Shown: piece after piece, positions 35,532 to 44,022 of the stretch
Position numbering within the stretch: position 1 is the stretch's first letter
How the letters are laid out: every line of letters begins with the position of its first letter
Source of the DNA: Burkholderiales bacterium
GTDB taxonomy: Bacteria > Pseudomonadota > Gammaproteobacteria > Burkholderiales > Burkholderiaceae_C
Direction of reading: 5' to 3'
Length of the DNA: 58,675 bases
NCBI GenBank assembly: GCA_003963115.1
Contig: RXJQ01000015.1
Span: forward strand, 1-58,675
Program-made: the position numbers and the translations under genes
Notes under the pieces: model-generated
What the model saw: the letters and a program-made list of their open reading frames with translations, nothing else
Database searches by the model: none
Told to the model about the DNA's origin: nothing

Positions 35532-36854
35532 ATGCGATTCAGTCTGAGCCCCCAACACCTGATGCTTTCGGCCGCGCAGGTCGCCGTCACGGCACTGTTG
35601 CTGCCGACCCTGGCCAATGCAGCGACCCCGGACCCGTTCTTCCAGTACAGCGGCAGCACGCCGCTGGCGGACCATGCGCCGGGCACCGTCCTCAACAGCC
35701 GCACCATCTCGGTCTACATCGCCAGCATCAAGACCACGATCCAGGCCACCCAATTGGTCTATCGCTCGACCGATGCACAGCAGCGCCCCGCAGCCAATGT
35801 GACCACCATCTTCTCGCCTGACTGCAGCAAGGCCAGCTGCGCCAACAAGAACAAGGTGCTCTCCTACCAGTCGTTCTACGACTCGCTGAACCCCGAAGAT
35901 GCGCCCTCGCGTGCTTACACCGGCGGCGGCCGCCTGCCTGACGCGCTGCCGGCAGTCGAAGCCATGCTGTTCGGCAAGTACGTGAAGCAGGGCTACACCG
36001 TGGTCGTGTCAGACACCCAAGGTCAGCGCGCTGACTTTGCAGCCGGTCCTGAGTACGGCTACAACACGCTCGACTCCATCCGCGCTGCGTTCAAGGCCCC
36101 GCAGATCGGCCTGGCCCAAGATGCCAAGGTCGTGATGTTGGGTTACTCGGGCGGCGCCATCGGCACCGAGTGGGCGGCCGAGCTGGCACCCAGCTATGCT
36201 CCTGATCTCAAGCCCAATCTGATTGGCGCGGCGTTCGGTGGCACCTTGGTGGACCCCGAGCACAACCTGACTTACATCGAAGGTGCAACCCTGTGGGGCG
36301 GTGTGATGCCCATGGCGGTCGTCGGGGTGTCGCGCTCCTATGACATCGACATCCAGAAGTACCTGACAGCACGCGGCATCGACGTCTACAACAGGCTCCA
36401 GAAGGCCTCGATTGCCTACGTGCTGGGCCAATACACCAAAGTGACCTGGAAGGACCTCGTCAAGCCCGAGTTCCAGGATCGCACCAAGATCAAGGAGTAC
36501 GTGGACGCGGCCAACAAGGTCATCATGGGCACGGGTGGCACGCCGGAGATCCCGCTGCAGATCGGTCAGGGCACTGGTGGCACCGGGGAACTGACCCAGC
36601 CTTCTCCTCTGTGGGGCAAGGGTGATGGCGTGATGCTGGCCGGAGACGTTCGCACCCTTGCACGTCAATACTGCGCCAAGGGTGTGCCCGTGCAGCACAA
36701 GGAGTACACCACCAGCCACTTCGTGACCTTGTTGAGCTGGTTGCCTTGGGCCACAGCCTGGGTGGATGACCGCTTTGCCGGTACACCGGCCCCTCAGAAC
36801 TGCAGCAGCATTGCCGAGGGCAACCCCCTGACGCCGCTGACCTACAACCCCTGA
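35532..36854 (+). CDS. Secretory lipase (fungal LIP-type alpha/beta hydrolase)
   Basis: 440 residues. Signal peptide (hydrophobic core ending PTLANA). The nucleophile elbow GYSGGAIG lies near residue 205 and matches the secretory lipase (LIP) family seen in Candida and in many actinobacteria and betaproteobacteria; the acid and histidine are probably GDGVMLAGD and the final TSHFVTLLSWLPWATAWVDDRF. Two cysteine pairs fit a periplasmic or secreted protein. It likely hydrolyses triacylglycerols or esters. It has no obvious link to nitrogen fixation although it sits between mosA and the fix operon. Confidence 0.85.
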   Translation: MRFSLSPQHLMLSAAQVAVTALLLPTLANAATPDPFFQYSGSTPLADHAPGTVLNSRTISVYIASIKTTIQATQLVYRSTDAQQRPAANVTTIFSPDCSKASCANKNKVLSYQSFYDSLNPEDAPSRAYTGGGRLPDALPAVEAMLFGKYVKQGYTVVVSDTQGQRADFAAGPEYGYNTLDSIRAAFKAPQIGLAQDAKVVMLGYSGGAIGTEWAAELAPSYAPDLKPNLIGAAFGGTLVDPEHNLTYIEGATLWGGVMPMAVVGVSRSYDIDIQKYLTARGIDVYNRLQKASIAYVLGQYTKVTWKDLVKPEFQDRTKIKEYVDAANKVIMGTGGTPEIPLQIGQGTGGTGELTQPSPLWGKGDGVMLAGDVRTLARQYCAKGVPVQHKEYTTSHFVTLLSWLPWATAWVDDRFAGTPAPQNCSSIAEGNPLTPLTYNP

Positions 36855-36879
36855 GCGACGGTTTGCGAAGGTCGAGCCC

Positions 36880-37368
36880 TCAGACGCCTTGCGCGCGGAT
36901 GAGGGCCTCGATGACTTCGGCGCCGGTGCCGCCTTGCGGATCGAGCTCGTGCACCTTGTTCAGGTAGGCGCGTGCTGATTCCGGATCCTTGCGGCGCAAG
37001 CGGATGAAGGCCAGCGCCTTGAGCGTGAAGGCCCAGAAACGCGCTGGGCCCGGCGACATGAAGTCGGCCATGTCAGCCGTGACGATGCGCCAGTCATCGG
37101 GCAAGCCGGCCTGCTCGGCGGCCACTTCCAGCCCCTTGAGGGCAGCCAGTTCAGCCTGCTCAAAGTCAGCGTGTCGCGCATGGAACTTGTAGAGCAGGTA
37201 GTAGAGCGAAGGGCAGTTGGGCGCGCAGACCTGGGCGGTCCAAAGCAAGGCCAAGGCGCGCTCGGGCGTCTCCGCCGTGCGCGCCTGTTCCACGAGGCTC
37301 TTGACCTGTGGCGGCACATCGCCACCGAACAAGTCGGTCGAGGACTCGCCGGTGAGGATGTTCACCAT
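36880..37368 (-). CDS. Helical-repeat protein at the end of the fix operon
   Basis: 162 residues of TPR-like helices (RALALLWTAQVCAPNCPSLYYLLYKFHARHADFEQAELAALKGLEVA), ending ARAYLNKVHELDPQGGTGAEVIEALIRAQ. The repeats suggest a protein-protein adaptor. The start overlaps the stop of the 2Fe-2S gene upstream by seven bases, indicating coupling. The exact role is unknown; by position it belongs with electron delivery to nitrogenase. It is the last gene of the leftward nifV-fix unit and converges with the lipase gene. Confidence 0.75.
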   Translation of the reverse strand: MVNILTGESSTDLFGGDVPPQVKSLVEQARTAETPERALALLWTAQVCAPNCPSLYYLLYKFHARHADFEQAELAALKGLEVAAEQAGLPDDWRIVTADMADFMSPGPARFWAFTLKALAFIRLRRKDPESARAYLNKVHELDPQGGTGAEVIEALIRAQGV

Positions 37369-37685
37369 GATGCGGCCGAAGCAGCCAGCCGTGCCACGAC
37401 TTCGCCACCCATCAGGTGCTTGTCGAAGATCTCGGCCACATCCTCGGGTTTCACGCGGCTGTAGAGCACGCTGTCCGGGAAGACCAGCACGTTGACGCCA
37501 CCATCGCAGGGGCCCAGACAGCCCGAGTAGGTAATGCCGACCTGCTCATAGGCATTGCGCGTCTGCAACTGCTTCCAGAATTCCTGCAGCACGGCCTGGC
37601 TGCCTTGCGCGGCACAGCAGCCACGAGGGTGTCCTGGCGGGCGTTGTTGCGAGCAGACGAAGACACTGCGTTCGGGGCGGGACAT
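37362..37685 (-). CDS. Thioredoxin-like [2Fe-2S] ferredoxin
   Basis: 107 residues. Cysteines in FVCSQQRPPGHPRGCC and SGCLGPCDGGVNVLVFPD give the four-ligand pattern of thioredoxin-fold 2Fe-2S ferredoxins, often encoded in nif regions. It is a probable electron carrier or redox sensor. It is 12 bp after fixX and overlaps the helical-repeat gene downstream, so it is part of the fix transcript. It is distinct from the protective Shethna FeSII protein, which has a different fold. Confidence 0.88.
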   Translation of the reverse strand: MSRPERSVFVCSQQRPPGHPRGCCAAQGSQAVLQEFWKQLQTRNAYEQVGITYSGCLGPCDGGVNVLVFPDSVLYSRVKPEDVAEIFDKHLMGGEVVARLAASAASW

Positions 37686-37697
37686 GTCGTTTTCCTT

Positions 37698-37997
37698 TCA
37701 GCCGAATTTGAAGAGGATGCCGTGGCCGCCGCGCGGGTACTCCCATTCCACATTCGTGTGCTCGGAGCAAATGATGCGGCAGCTGCCGCACTCCAGGCAG
37801 CCGTCCGTGATCAAGGTCACTGCGCCATTGCCTTCGGCCTTGTAGCAGGAGGCCGGGCAGACGAAGGTGCAGGAGCGGTCCTTGCAATCGGTGCGGCAGA
37901 CCTCGGCGTCTTTGATCTTGATGTGGGGACGGCCCGCGTCGACCTTGTAGCGGTTCTGAAAGAGCTTCTCTTCCACATTGACGTTGATGGGTGTCAT
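37698..37997 (-). CDS. fixX: Ferredoxin-like protein FixX
   Basis: 99 residues. Cysteine clusters CRTDCKDRSCTFVCPASCY and DGCLECGSCRIIC hold the Fe-S centres of FixX, which takes electrons from FixC. The start MTPINVNVEEKLFQNRYKVD is typical; the in-frame ATG at 38051 would overlap fixC. The FixABCX complex bifurcates NADH electrons to quinone and to a low-potential carrier for NifH. Confidence 0.94.
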   Translation of the reverse strand: MTPINVNVEEKLFQNRYKVDAGRPHIKIKDAEVCRTDCKDRSCTFVCPASCYKAEGNGAVTLITDGCLECGSCRIICSEHTNVEWEYPRGGHGILFKFG

Positions 37998-38032
37998 GGG
38001 CTTTCTCCCGAAGGTGTGAGCTGGCGGAACGG

Positions 38033-39340
38033 TCAGCGGAAGGCGCGCCACAGCTTGAACGCGTCACCCACCAGGCCTTTGAAGCTGCGGGCGGTCTTGA
38101 AGCTGGCGAAGATCTCGCGCTCCTTGGTCTTCTTGTCGATGTTGTCGACCGTGACCATGGTGCGCGCCGCCTTGTTGAGCAGCTCGGGGTAGGTGGTGAA
38201 GAACTGCGGGTTGTCGTGGAAGACCTTGGGCATGTCGCGGTACTTCTTGAGGTCCTTCATCACGAAGGATTCGTCCAGTGCCTTCTGATAGGCCTTGAGC
38301 GTGGCGGTGGTCATCTCCTTGCCTGCGGCCTTGGCTGCGATCACGGTCTCGGCGGCCAGGCGCCCCGTGGTCATGGCCAGGTTGGAGCCCTCGCGGTGCA
38401 CGGCATTGACGAAGCCACCCGAGTCGCCCACGATCATCCAGCCGTTGCCATAGACCTTGGGCACGGCGAAGAAGCCCCCTTCGGGGATCAGGTGGGCGCA
38501 GTACTCCTTCATCTCACCGCCTTCGATCAGCGGTGCCACCGATGGGTGGCGCTTGAGGTTCTCCAGCAAGGTGTAGGGCGAGGTCTTGTTCTCGTTCTTC
38601 TTGAAGTCCGACAACATGCAGCCGATGCCGATGGTGAGCGAGTCCTTGTTGGTGTAGAGAAAGCCCGTGCCCATCATGCCTTCGGTGATCTTGCCGATCA
38701 TCTCGATGACCACGCCTTCCTCGTCCTTCACGTTGAAGCGCTGCTTGATCAGGTCCTCGGGCATGAAGAGGATTTCCTTGACGGCCAGGGCCACGTTGTC
38801 GGCCTTGATCTCGCCATGGAAGCCCGCCTTGCGCGCCAGCGTACTGTTGACGCCGTCAGCCAGGATCACGACATCTGCATAGACATCGCCCGCTTCACGG
38901 TCGCAGCGCACGCCCACCACCTTGTCGCCGTCCATGATCAGGTTCTGCACGGTGGTCTCGCAGATCAGCAGGGCGCCGGCCTCGCGCACCTTCGAGCTGA
39001 ACCACTTGTCGAACTGGGCGCGGATGATGGTGTAGCGGTTGTAGGGCGGCTTGTTGTAGTCCTCACTGCGGAAGTGGCTGCCCACGAAGGACGCATCATC
39101 GAGCACCCACATGCGCTGCTCAATGATGTGGCGCTCCAGCGGGGCATCTTCCCGAAAGTCGGGGATGATGCGCTCCAGCGCGTCGGCATACAGGATCGCG
39201 CCTTGCACGTTCTTGGAGCCTGGGTACTCGCCGCGCTCGATCTGCAACACCTTCAAGCCCGCCTTGGCCGCCGTGTAGGCCGCGGCATTGCCCGATGGGC
39301 CCGCGCCCACGACGATCACATCGAAATCTTTCTTGCTCAT
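38033..39340 (-). CDS. fixC: FAD-dependent electron-transfer protein FixC (ETF-quinone oxidoreductase like)
   Basis: 435 residues. N-terminal FAD motif VVGAGPSGNAAAYTAAK, internal VILADGVNSTLARKAG and NGWMIVGDSGGFVNAVHREGSNLAM. It passes electrons from FixAB to quinone and, via FixX, to ferredoxin or flavodoxin. The C-terminus is helical and basic. GGAGTGAGA lies before the start. It sits 38 bp after fixB. Confidence 0.96.
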   Translation of the reverse strand: MSKKDFDVIVVGAGPSGNAAAYTAAKAGLKVLQIERGEYPGSKNVQGAILYADALERIIPDFREDAPLERHIIEQRMWVLDDASFVGSHFRSEDYNKPPYNRYTIIRAQFDKWFSSKVREAGALLICETTVQNLIMDGDKVVGVRCDREAGDVYADVVILADGVNSTLARKAGFHGEIKADNVALAVKEILFMPEDLIKQRFNVKDEEGVVIEMIGKITEGMMGTGFLYTNKDSLTIGIGCMLSDFKKNENKTSPYTLLENLKRHPSVAPLIEGGEMKEYCAHLIPEGGFFAVPKVYGNGWMIVGDSGGFVNAVHREGSNLAMTTGRLAAETVIAAKAAGKEMTTATLKAYQKALDESFVMKDLKKYRDMPKVFHDNPQFFTTYPELLNKAARTMVTVDNIDKKTKEREIFASFKTARSFKGLVGDAFKLWRAFR

Positions 39341-39378
39341 ATCTCACTCCTAAGGTGCAGATCGGTCATGGGACGGGG

Positions 39379-40476
39379 TCAGGCCACCTTCTTGATGCGC
39401 TGGTCCAGGTGGGCCTGGAAGGCCTGGGTCAAGGCGGGCAGCACCTGCATGGCATTGCCCACGATGCCGTAGTGCGCAAAGTCGAAGATGGGGGCGTTGG
39501 GGTCGGTGTTGATGGCCACGATGACGTCGCTGGCCTCCATACCCACGCGGTGCTGGATGGCGCCCGAGATGCCGGCCGCGATGTAGAGCTTGGGCCGCAC
39601 GGTCTTGCCGGTCTGGCCCACCTGGCGGTCGGCCTCCACCCAGCCCGCCTGCACGCAAGGGCGTGTGGCACCCACTTCGCCACCCAGCACACGCGCCAGG
39701 TCGAACACCAGCTTGAAGTTCTCCGGGTTCTTCAGGCCCTTGCCGCCGCTGACGATCACGTTGGCATAGGGCAGGTTGATCTTGTTGGAGTTGGCGTCTG
39801 CGATGAAGTCCAGCAGCTTGGTGACGATGCTGGTCTCGATCAGACCCAGCGTGTCTTCGCTGGTGGTGCCCGTGCGGTCGGCCTCGGCGCGCGGCATGGC
39901 CATCACGCGGGGGCGCACGGTGGCCATCTGCGGGCGGTAGGCCAGGGTCATGATGGTGCACAGCAGCGAGCCGCCGAAGGTGGGGCGCGTGGCAGCCAGG
40001 GCGCGGGTGTTGGGGTCGATGTCCAGCTCGGTGCAGTCGGCGGTCAAGCCGGTGAGCAAGGTAGTGGCCACGGAGCCCGCCAGGTCACGGCCTTGCGATG
40101 TGGCCCCCAGTAGCACGATCTCGGGCTTGTACTTGTTGACGAGGTCCGTGAGGCCCTTGGTGAAAGGCTCGTTGCGGTAACCCTTGAGCACCGGGTCGCG
40201 CATGATGTAGACGTGGTCGGCGCCGAAGGTAAAGGCCTCCTTGGCAAAGCGGTCCAGATCCTCGTCGGGGCCGCCCAGCACCACGCCGCACAGTTGAGCG
40301 CCGAGGCGGTCGGCCAGCTTGCGGCCTTCGCCAAGCAGCTCCCACGAGACGCTGTGCGCATGGCCGCGCTCATGCTCAATGAAGACCCACACGCCCTTGT
40401 AGGCCTTGAGTTCGTCAGACAGTTCCAGGTTGCGACCGCGTCCAGCGGGCTTCAGTGCGGGCTTGGCTTCACTCAT
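39379..40476 (-). CDS. fixB: Electron-transfer flavoprotein alpha-type subunit FixB
   Basis: 365 residues. C-terminal FAD domain motif [44 protein letters not shown]-terminal region [34 protein letters not shown]. FixA/FixB form the NADH-oxidising bifurcating flavoprotein. It lies 18 bp after fixA. The length is as expected for FixB, slightly longer than housekeeping ETF alpha. Confidence 0.96.
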   Translation of the reverse strand: MSEAKPALKPAGRGRNLELSDELKAYKGVWVFIEHERGHAHSVSWELLGEGRKLADRLGAQLCGVVLGGPDEDLDRFAKEAFTFGADHVYIMRDPVLKGYRNEPFTKGLTDLVNKYKPEIVLLGATSQGRDLAGSVATTLLTGLTADCTELDIDPNTRALAATRPTFGGSLLCTIMTLAYRPQMATVRPRVMAMPRAEADRTGTTSEDTLGLIETSIVTKLLDFIADANSNKINLPYANVIVSGGKGLKNPENFKLVFDLARVLGGEVGATRPCVQAGWVEADRQVGQTGKTVRPKLYIAAGISGAIQHRVGMEASDVIVAINTDPNAPIFDFAHYGIVGNAMQVLPALTQAFQAHLDQRIKKVA

Positions 40477-40494
40477 GATGGGCTCCGTTCGGGG

Positions 40495-41343
40495 TCAGGC
40501 GCTGAACTTCTCGACGAGGTCCTGCTCCAGCGTCGGGTGGACCGTGAAGATGGACTGCAGCAAGGTGAGCGACACATCGCGCAGGCTGGTGGTTTCCAGG
40601 TTGAAAATCTGGGCCTTCTCGGAGCGTGGCGTGGGGCCGAACACGCGGCTGACGACGGTGGGCGAGCCCTTGAGACCGATCTTGCTGACGTCCTCGATGC
40701 CGGCATCGTCCTTGTTCCACTTGCGCACCTGGTAGGCGGCCGCGTGGATCATCATCGGCAGGCTGGCAAAGCGCATCTCGTTGGTGTTCTCCAGCATGGT
40801 GATCAGGCAGGGCAGGGCGGTCTTGAGCACCTGCACGCCACCTTCACCACGGCGCTCGACCGTGATCGTGTTGTTCTCCAGGTCCGTCTCGATGATGCGA
40901 GACACATAGGTCAGCAGCTGCAGGCCCATGCGCTTGGCGATGCCCGGGCCCACCTGGGCCGTGTCGCCGTCGATCGTCTGCTTGCCCGTGAAGACCATGT
41001 CCACCTTCTGCTCTCTGTTGATCTTGCGGATGGCGGCCGCCAAGGCGTAGGACGTGGCCAGCGTGTCAGCACCAGCAAAAGCACGGTCCGTCACGAGGAT
41101 GGCGTCATCGGCCCCGAAGCTGATGCACTTGCGCAGCGCCTCCTCGGCCTGCGGCGGGCCCATGCACAGCATCGTGACCTTGCCGCCGAACCTGTCCTTC
41201 AGGCGCAAGGCCTCTTCCAGCGAGAACAGGTCATAGGGGTTGACGATGGCCGGCACCCCCTGGCGCATGATGGTGTTGGTGACGGGGTGGACACGGATCT
41301 GGGCCGAGTCCGGAACCTGTTTGATGCAGACGACGATGTGCAT
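40495..41343 (-). CDS. fixA: Electron-transfer flavoprotein beta-type subunit FixA
   Basis: 282 residues. Starts MHIVVCIKQVPDSAQIRVHPVTNTIMRQGVPAIVNPYDLFSLEEALRLKD, matching FixA; includes VFTGKQTIDGDTAQVGPGIAKRMG, the AMP/FAD-binding loop of bifurcating ETFs. First of the fixABCX block, 15 bp after nifW. GGAG lies before the ATG. Confidence 0.96.
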   Translation of the reverse strand: MHIVVCIKQVPDSAQIRVHPVTNTIMRQGVPAIVNPYDLFSLEEALRLKDRFGGKVTMLCMGPPQAEEALRKCISFGADDAILVTDRAFAGADTLATSYALAAAIRKINREQKVDMVFTGKQTIDGDTAQVGPGIAKRMGLQLLTYVSRIIETDLENNTITVERRGEGGVQVLKTALPCLITMLENTNEMRFASLPMMIHAAAYQVRKWNKDDAGIEDVSKIGLKGSPTVVSRVFGPTPRSEKAQIFNLETTSLRDVSLTLLQSIFTVHPTLEQDLVEKFSA

Positions 41344-41358
41344 GGCGATCTCCTGGGC

Positions 41359-41739
41359 TCAAGCGGCGCGCGGGGCAGCGGGCACCGTGAAGCTCGGCGC
41401 CGCGCCACCTTGCGAGGGCAGCGTGGACTTGAGGTTTTGCAGCGTGACGTGCTGATGGCCTTCGGCCTCCTGGAAGACCTTGAAGACCTTCTCCTGTGCC
41501 GGTGTGGACTTGACGAAGTCCTCATAGGCCCTGATCAGCAGATTGCGGTAGCACTGGTAGAGCGCCTGCTCGTTGTTCTCCGGCAGATGGGGTTCCTGGC
41601 GGATGTACTGGTAGAAGCGCTTGAGGATGTGCAGCCGGCTGACGTTGACGACACGCTTCTCATATGCCACGCCGAAGAAGTCGAGGAAGTCTTCCGCCGC
41701 GGAGAGCTGACGGAGTTTGGCGGCGAATGAGTCACTCAT
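41359..41739 (-). CDS. nifW: Nitrogenase stabilising/protective protein NifW
   Basis: 126 residues. Family-typical LSAAEDFLDFFGVAYEKRVVNVSRLHILKRFYQYI and YQCYRNLLIRAYEDFVKSTPAQEKVFKVFQ. NifW associates with MoFe protein and is needed for full activity, especially against oxygen damage. The C-terminal 25 residues are Ala/Pro-rich and probably disordered. It lies 2 bp after cysE. Confidence 0.95.
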   Translation of the reverse strand: MSDSFAAKLRQLSAAEDFLDFFGVAYEKRVVNVSRLHILKRFYQYIRQEPHLPENNEQALYQCYRNLLIRAYEDFVKSTPAQEKVFKVFQEAEGHQHVTLQNLKSTLPSQGGAAPSFTVPAAPRAA

Positions 41740-41741
41740 GA

Positions 41742-42590
41742 TCAGGCTCCTGTATTGAGTCTCGAGGAAGACGCGCTGAAAGTGGGTTGTGTGCAGGTGT
41801 CGTCGCAGGTCCGACAGGCCGATTCGATGGACTCGTCGGCAACGGCCATGCCCTTGATGAGCTTGAGTTCGTGCTCCAGCTCGCTGATGCGGTCCAGCAG
41901 GCAGGCGATGGCCTTGCCCACAGGGTCGGGAATGAGGTGGTGATCCAGGTTGATGGGCATGCCCACCTTGCCGGCGGCGCCCTTGCGTGGGCCATCGCTT
42001 TGGCGTACCACCACGCGGCCTGGGATGCCGACCACCGTCGAGGACTCGGGCACGTTGTCGATCACGACTGAGTTGGCGGCCACGCGGGCGCGGTGCCCGA
42101 TCGTGATGGCCCCCAGGATCTTGGCCCCGGCTCCCACCACCACGCCATCGCCCAATGTGGGATGGCGCTTGCCGGGCCGCCAGGTGGTGCCACCCAGCGT
42201 GACACCGTGGTAGAGCGTGACGTCGTCACCAACCTCGGCGGTCTCGCCAATCACGACGCCGGCGCCATGGTCAATGAAGAAACGCCGGCCAATGCGCGCA
42301 CCCGGGTGGATGTCGACGTTGGTGAGGAAGCGTGCCATGAAGGAGAGCCAGCGCGGCAGATAACGCCAGCCATGCGTCCACAAGGCATGGGCCAGGCGGT
42401 GCAATGCCACCGCCTGCACGCCGGGGTAGATGGTCCAGACCTCGAAGCGGTTGCGCGCGGCCGGGTCGCGTGCGAGCACGCAGGCCACGTCTTCCTTGAG
42501 ACAGGCCCACCACGAGGCTTGGTGAGCTGTTGGGGCGACGGGCTGCTCGAGGGCGGCGATGGCCTGCACGGCGGGGTCTTCGCGCTTCAT
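41742..42590 (-). CDS. cysE: Serine O-acetyltransferase (nif-linked, NifP-like)
   Basis: 282 residues. It makes O-acetylserine for cysteine synthesis. A left-handed beta-helix of hexapeptide repeats is evident ([43 protein letters not shown]), with catalytic histidines in IDHGAG and LYHGV. In nif clusters the extra copy (nifP) boosts cysteine supply for Fe-S clusters. The C-terminal tail bears CRTCDDTC, unusual and possibly metal-binding. Its ATG overlaps the nifV stop. Confidence 0.93.
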   Translation of the reverse strand: MKREDPAVQAIAALEQPVAPTAHQASWWACLKEDVACVLARDPAARNRFEVWTIYPGVQAVALHRLAHALWTHGWRYLPRWLSFMARFLTNVDIHPGARIGRRFFIDHGAGVVIGETAEVGDDVTLYHGVTLGGTTWRPGKRHPTLGDGVVVGAGAKILGAITIGHRARVAANSVVIDNVPESSTVVGIPGRVVVRQSDGPRKGAAGKVGMPINLDHHLIPDPVGKAIACLLDRISELEHELKLIKGMAVADESIESACRTCDDTCTQPTFSASSSRLNTGA

Positions 42591-43723
42591 GATGCATGCC
42601 CCTGTGCGGCGGTGGCTTCGAGGAAGAAGCGCTGCAACTCATCGGTGGTGGGCGGCCGCTTGGTGTGCACTGCATGTTGGCGAATGCGCTCTAGCAGCGG
42701 CTGAACTTGCGGGTCGATCACCGGCAGGCCCAGGGCCTGGTAGGCCACACGCACAGCGCGCGAGCCGGAATGCTTGCCCAGCACCGTGCGGCGTTCGCGG
42801 CCCACCTCGGCCGGATCGAAGCCTTCGTAGTTGCGGGGGTTCTTGAGCAGCCCATCCACATGGATGCCCGACTCATGCGTGAACACGGCCTCGCCCACGA
42901 TGCTCTTGTTGACGGCCACCGGGCGGCCCGAAGCCTGGGCCACCAACTGCGAGATGGCCACCAGCTCGGTGCTGCGCACGCCGGTATCGACACCATGCAG
43001 GTGGCGCAGGCTCATCACCACCTCTTCCAAGGCGGCATTGCCGGCGCGTTCACCCAGGCCATTGACCGTGGTGTTGGCGTGCGTGGCACCGGCGCGCAAG
43101 GCCGCCAGCGTGTTGGCCGTGGCCAGGCCCAGGTCGTTATGGGCATGGATCTCGATCTCCATGTCCACGGCGCCACGCAAGCGGCGAATGGCCTCATAGG
43201 TCGAGAAGGGGTCGAGCACGCCGAGCGTGTCGGCAAAGCGGATGCGTCGCGCACCCGAGCGCTCGGCCTGGCGTGCCAGCTGATCCAGAAAGGCCGGGTC
43301 CGCGCGTGAGGCGTCTTCCATGCCGAGCGACACCTCATGGCCCGCTGCATGCACGGCGCTGACGAAGCGGGCCACCTGCTCCAGCGCCCACTCGCGGCTT
43401 TGCTGCAGCTTGTGCTGCAGGTGGATGTCGGATGTCGGGATGGACAGGTGGATGATGTCGACATCGCACTGCATGGCTGCGGCGATGTCGCCCTCACACA
43501 GGCGGCCCCAGACCATCAGGCGGCTCCTGAGGCCCAACGCGGCAATGCAGTTGATGGTCTCGATCTCGGCCAGGCCCATGGTGGGGATGCCCACCTCCAG
43601 CTCGGGCACACCGGCATCGGACAGGGCCTGGGCGATGGCGCACTTCTCGGCCACCGTGAAAGCCACCCCAGCGGTCTGCTCGCCGTCACGCAAGGTCGTG
43701 TCGTTGATGATCGCGGTGTGCAT
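42587..43723 (-). CDS. nifV: Homocitrate synthase NifV
   Basis: 378 residues. It condenses acetyl-CoA with 2-oxoglutarate to homocitrate, the organic ligand of FeMo-co. Motifs: [36 protein letters not shown] (metal-binding His), [18 protein letters not shown] and [14 protein letters not shown]. The start is the ATG at 43723; a TTG ten codons upstream is possible. The sigma-54 promoter lies 50-64 bp upstream, and the gene heads the leftward nifV-cysE-nifW-fixABCX unit. Confidence 0.96.
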   Translation of the reverse strand: MHTAIINDTTLRDGEQTAGVAFTVAEKCAIAQALSDAGVPELEVGIPTMGLAEIETINCIAALGLRSRLMVWGRLCEGDIAAAMQCDVDIIHLSIPTSDIHLQHKLQQSREWALEQVARFVSAVHAAGHEVSLGMEDASRADPAFLDQLARQAERSGARRIRFADTLGVLDPFSTYEAIRRLRGAVDMEIEIHAHNDLGLATANTLAALRAGATHANTTVNGLGERAGNAALEEVVMSLRHLHGVDTGVRSTELVAISQLVAQASGRPVAVNKSIVGEAVFTHESGIHVDGLLKNPRNYEGFDPAEVGRERRTVLGKHSGSRAVRVAYQALGLPVIDPQVQPLLERIRQHAVHTKRPPTTDELQRFFLEATAAQGHAS

Positions 43724-43772
43724 GGTGGTGGCGCAAGATGCTGGCTGACACAAGGTCGATGCAGCAGGAACT

Positions 43773-43787
43773 GCAATCGGTGTGCCA
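43773..43787 (-). promoter_or_regulatory. Sigma-54 promoter of nifV-fix operon
   Basis: Minus strand TGGCACACCGATTGC is a near-perfect -24/-12 element. The predicted start is near 43761. Confidence 0.88.
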
Positions 43788-43863
43788 GTGGCTTCAGGCC
43801 ACTAAGTGCTTGATTTCATTGAAATGTTGTGAGGTGTGGGCTTGTGTGGGGGCGTGTCGGGTT

Positions 43864-43879
43864 TGCGCCATTTCCCACA
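43864..43879 (-). promoter_or_regulatory. Imperfect NifA site upstream of nifV
   Basis: Minus strand TGT-N10-GCA is one base from consensus, 77 bp before the -24 element, so the spacing matches the other nif promoters here. Confidence 0.4.
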
Positions 43880-43963
43880 TCGCTTGGGCTTGTTTGGCTT
43901 GCGCGCCGTGCCGGGTGCTGGAGGCCACCTGTTTGGGTCTGATGGCTGCTTGAAACGACCTGC

Positions 43964-43998
43964 GGCGGTCATTTGCCGGTGCTTGGCAAATGACCGCC
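43964..43998. terminator. Perfect 14-bp stem-loop between the PEP-CTERM pseudogene and nifV
   Basis: GGCGGTCATTTGCC and GGCAAATGACCGCC are exact inverse repeats around a seven-base loop (GGTGCTT). It lies 25 bp beyond the stop of the leftward pseudogene and upstream of the nifV promoter. It is probably a terminator insulating nifV, though the following T run is short. Confidence 0.55.
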
Positions 43999-44022
43999 TG
44001 ATATCGATCTTGGTCGATAGGT

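Noticed and set aside
37991..39472. 493-codon frame opposite fixC
   Set aside because: Antisense shadow; low-complexity His/Val/Gly-rich translation.
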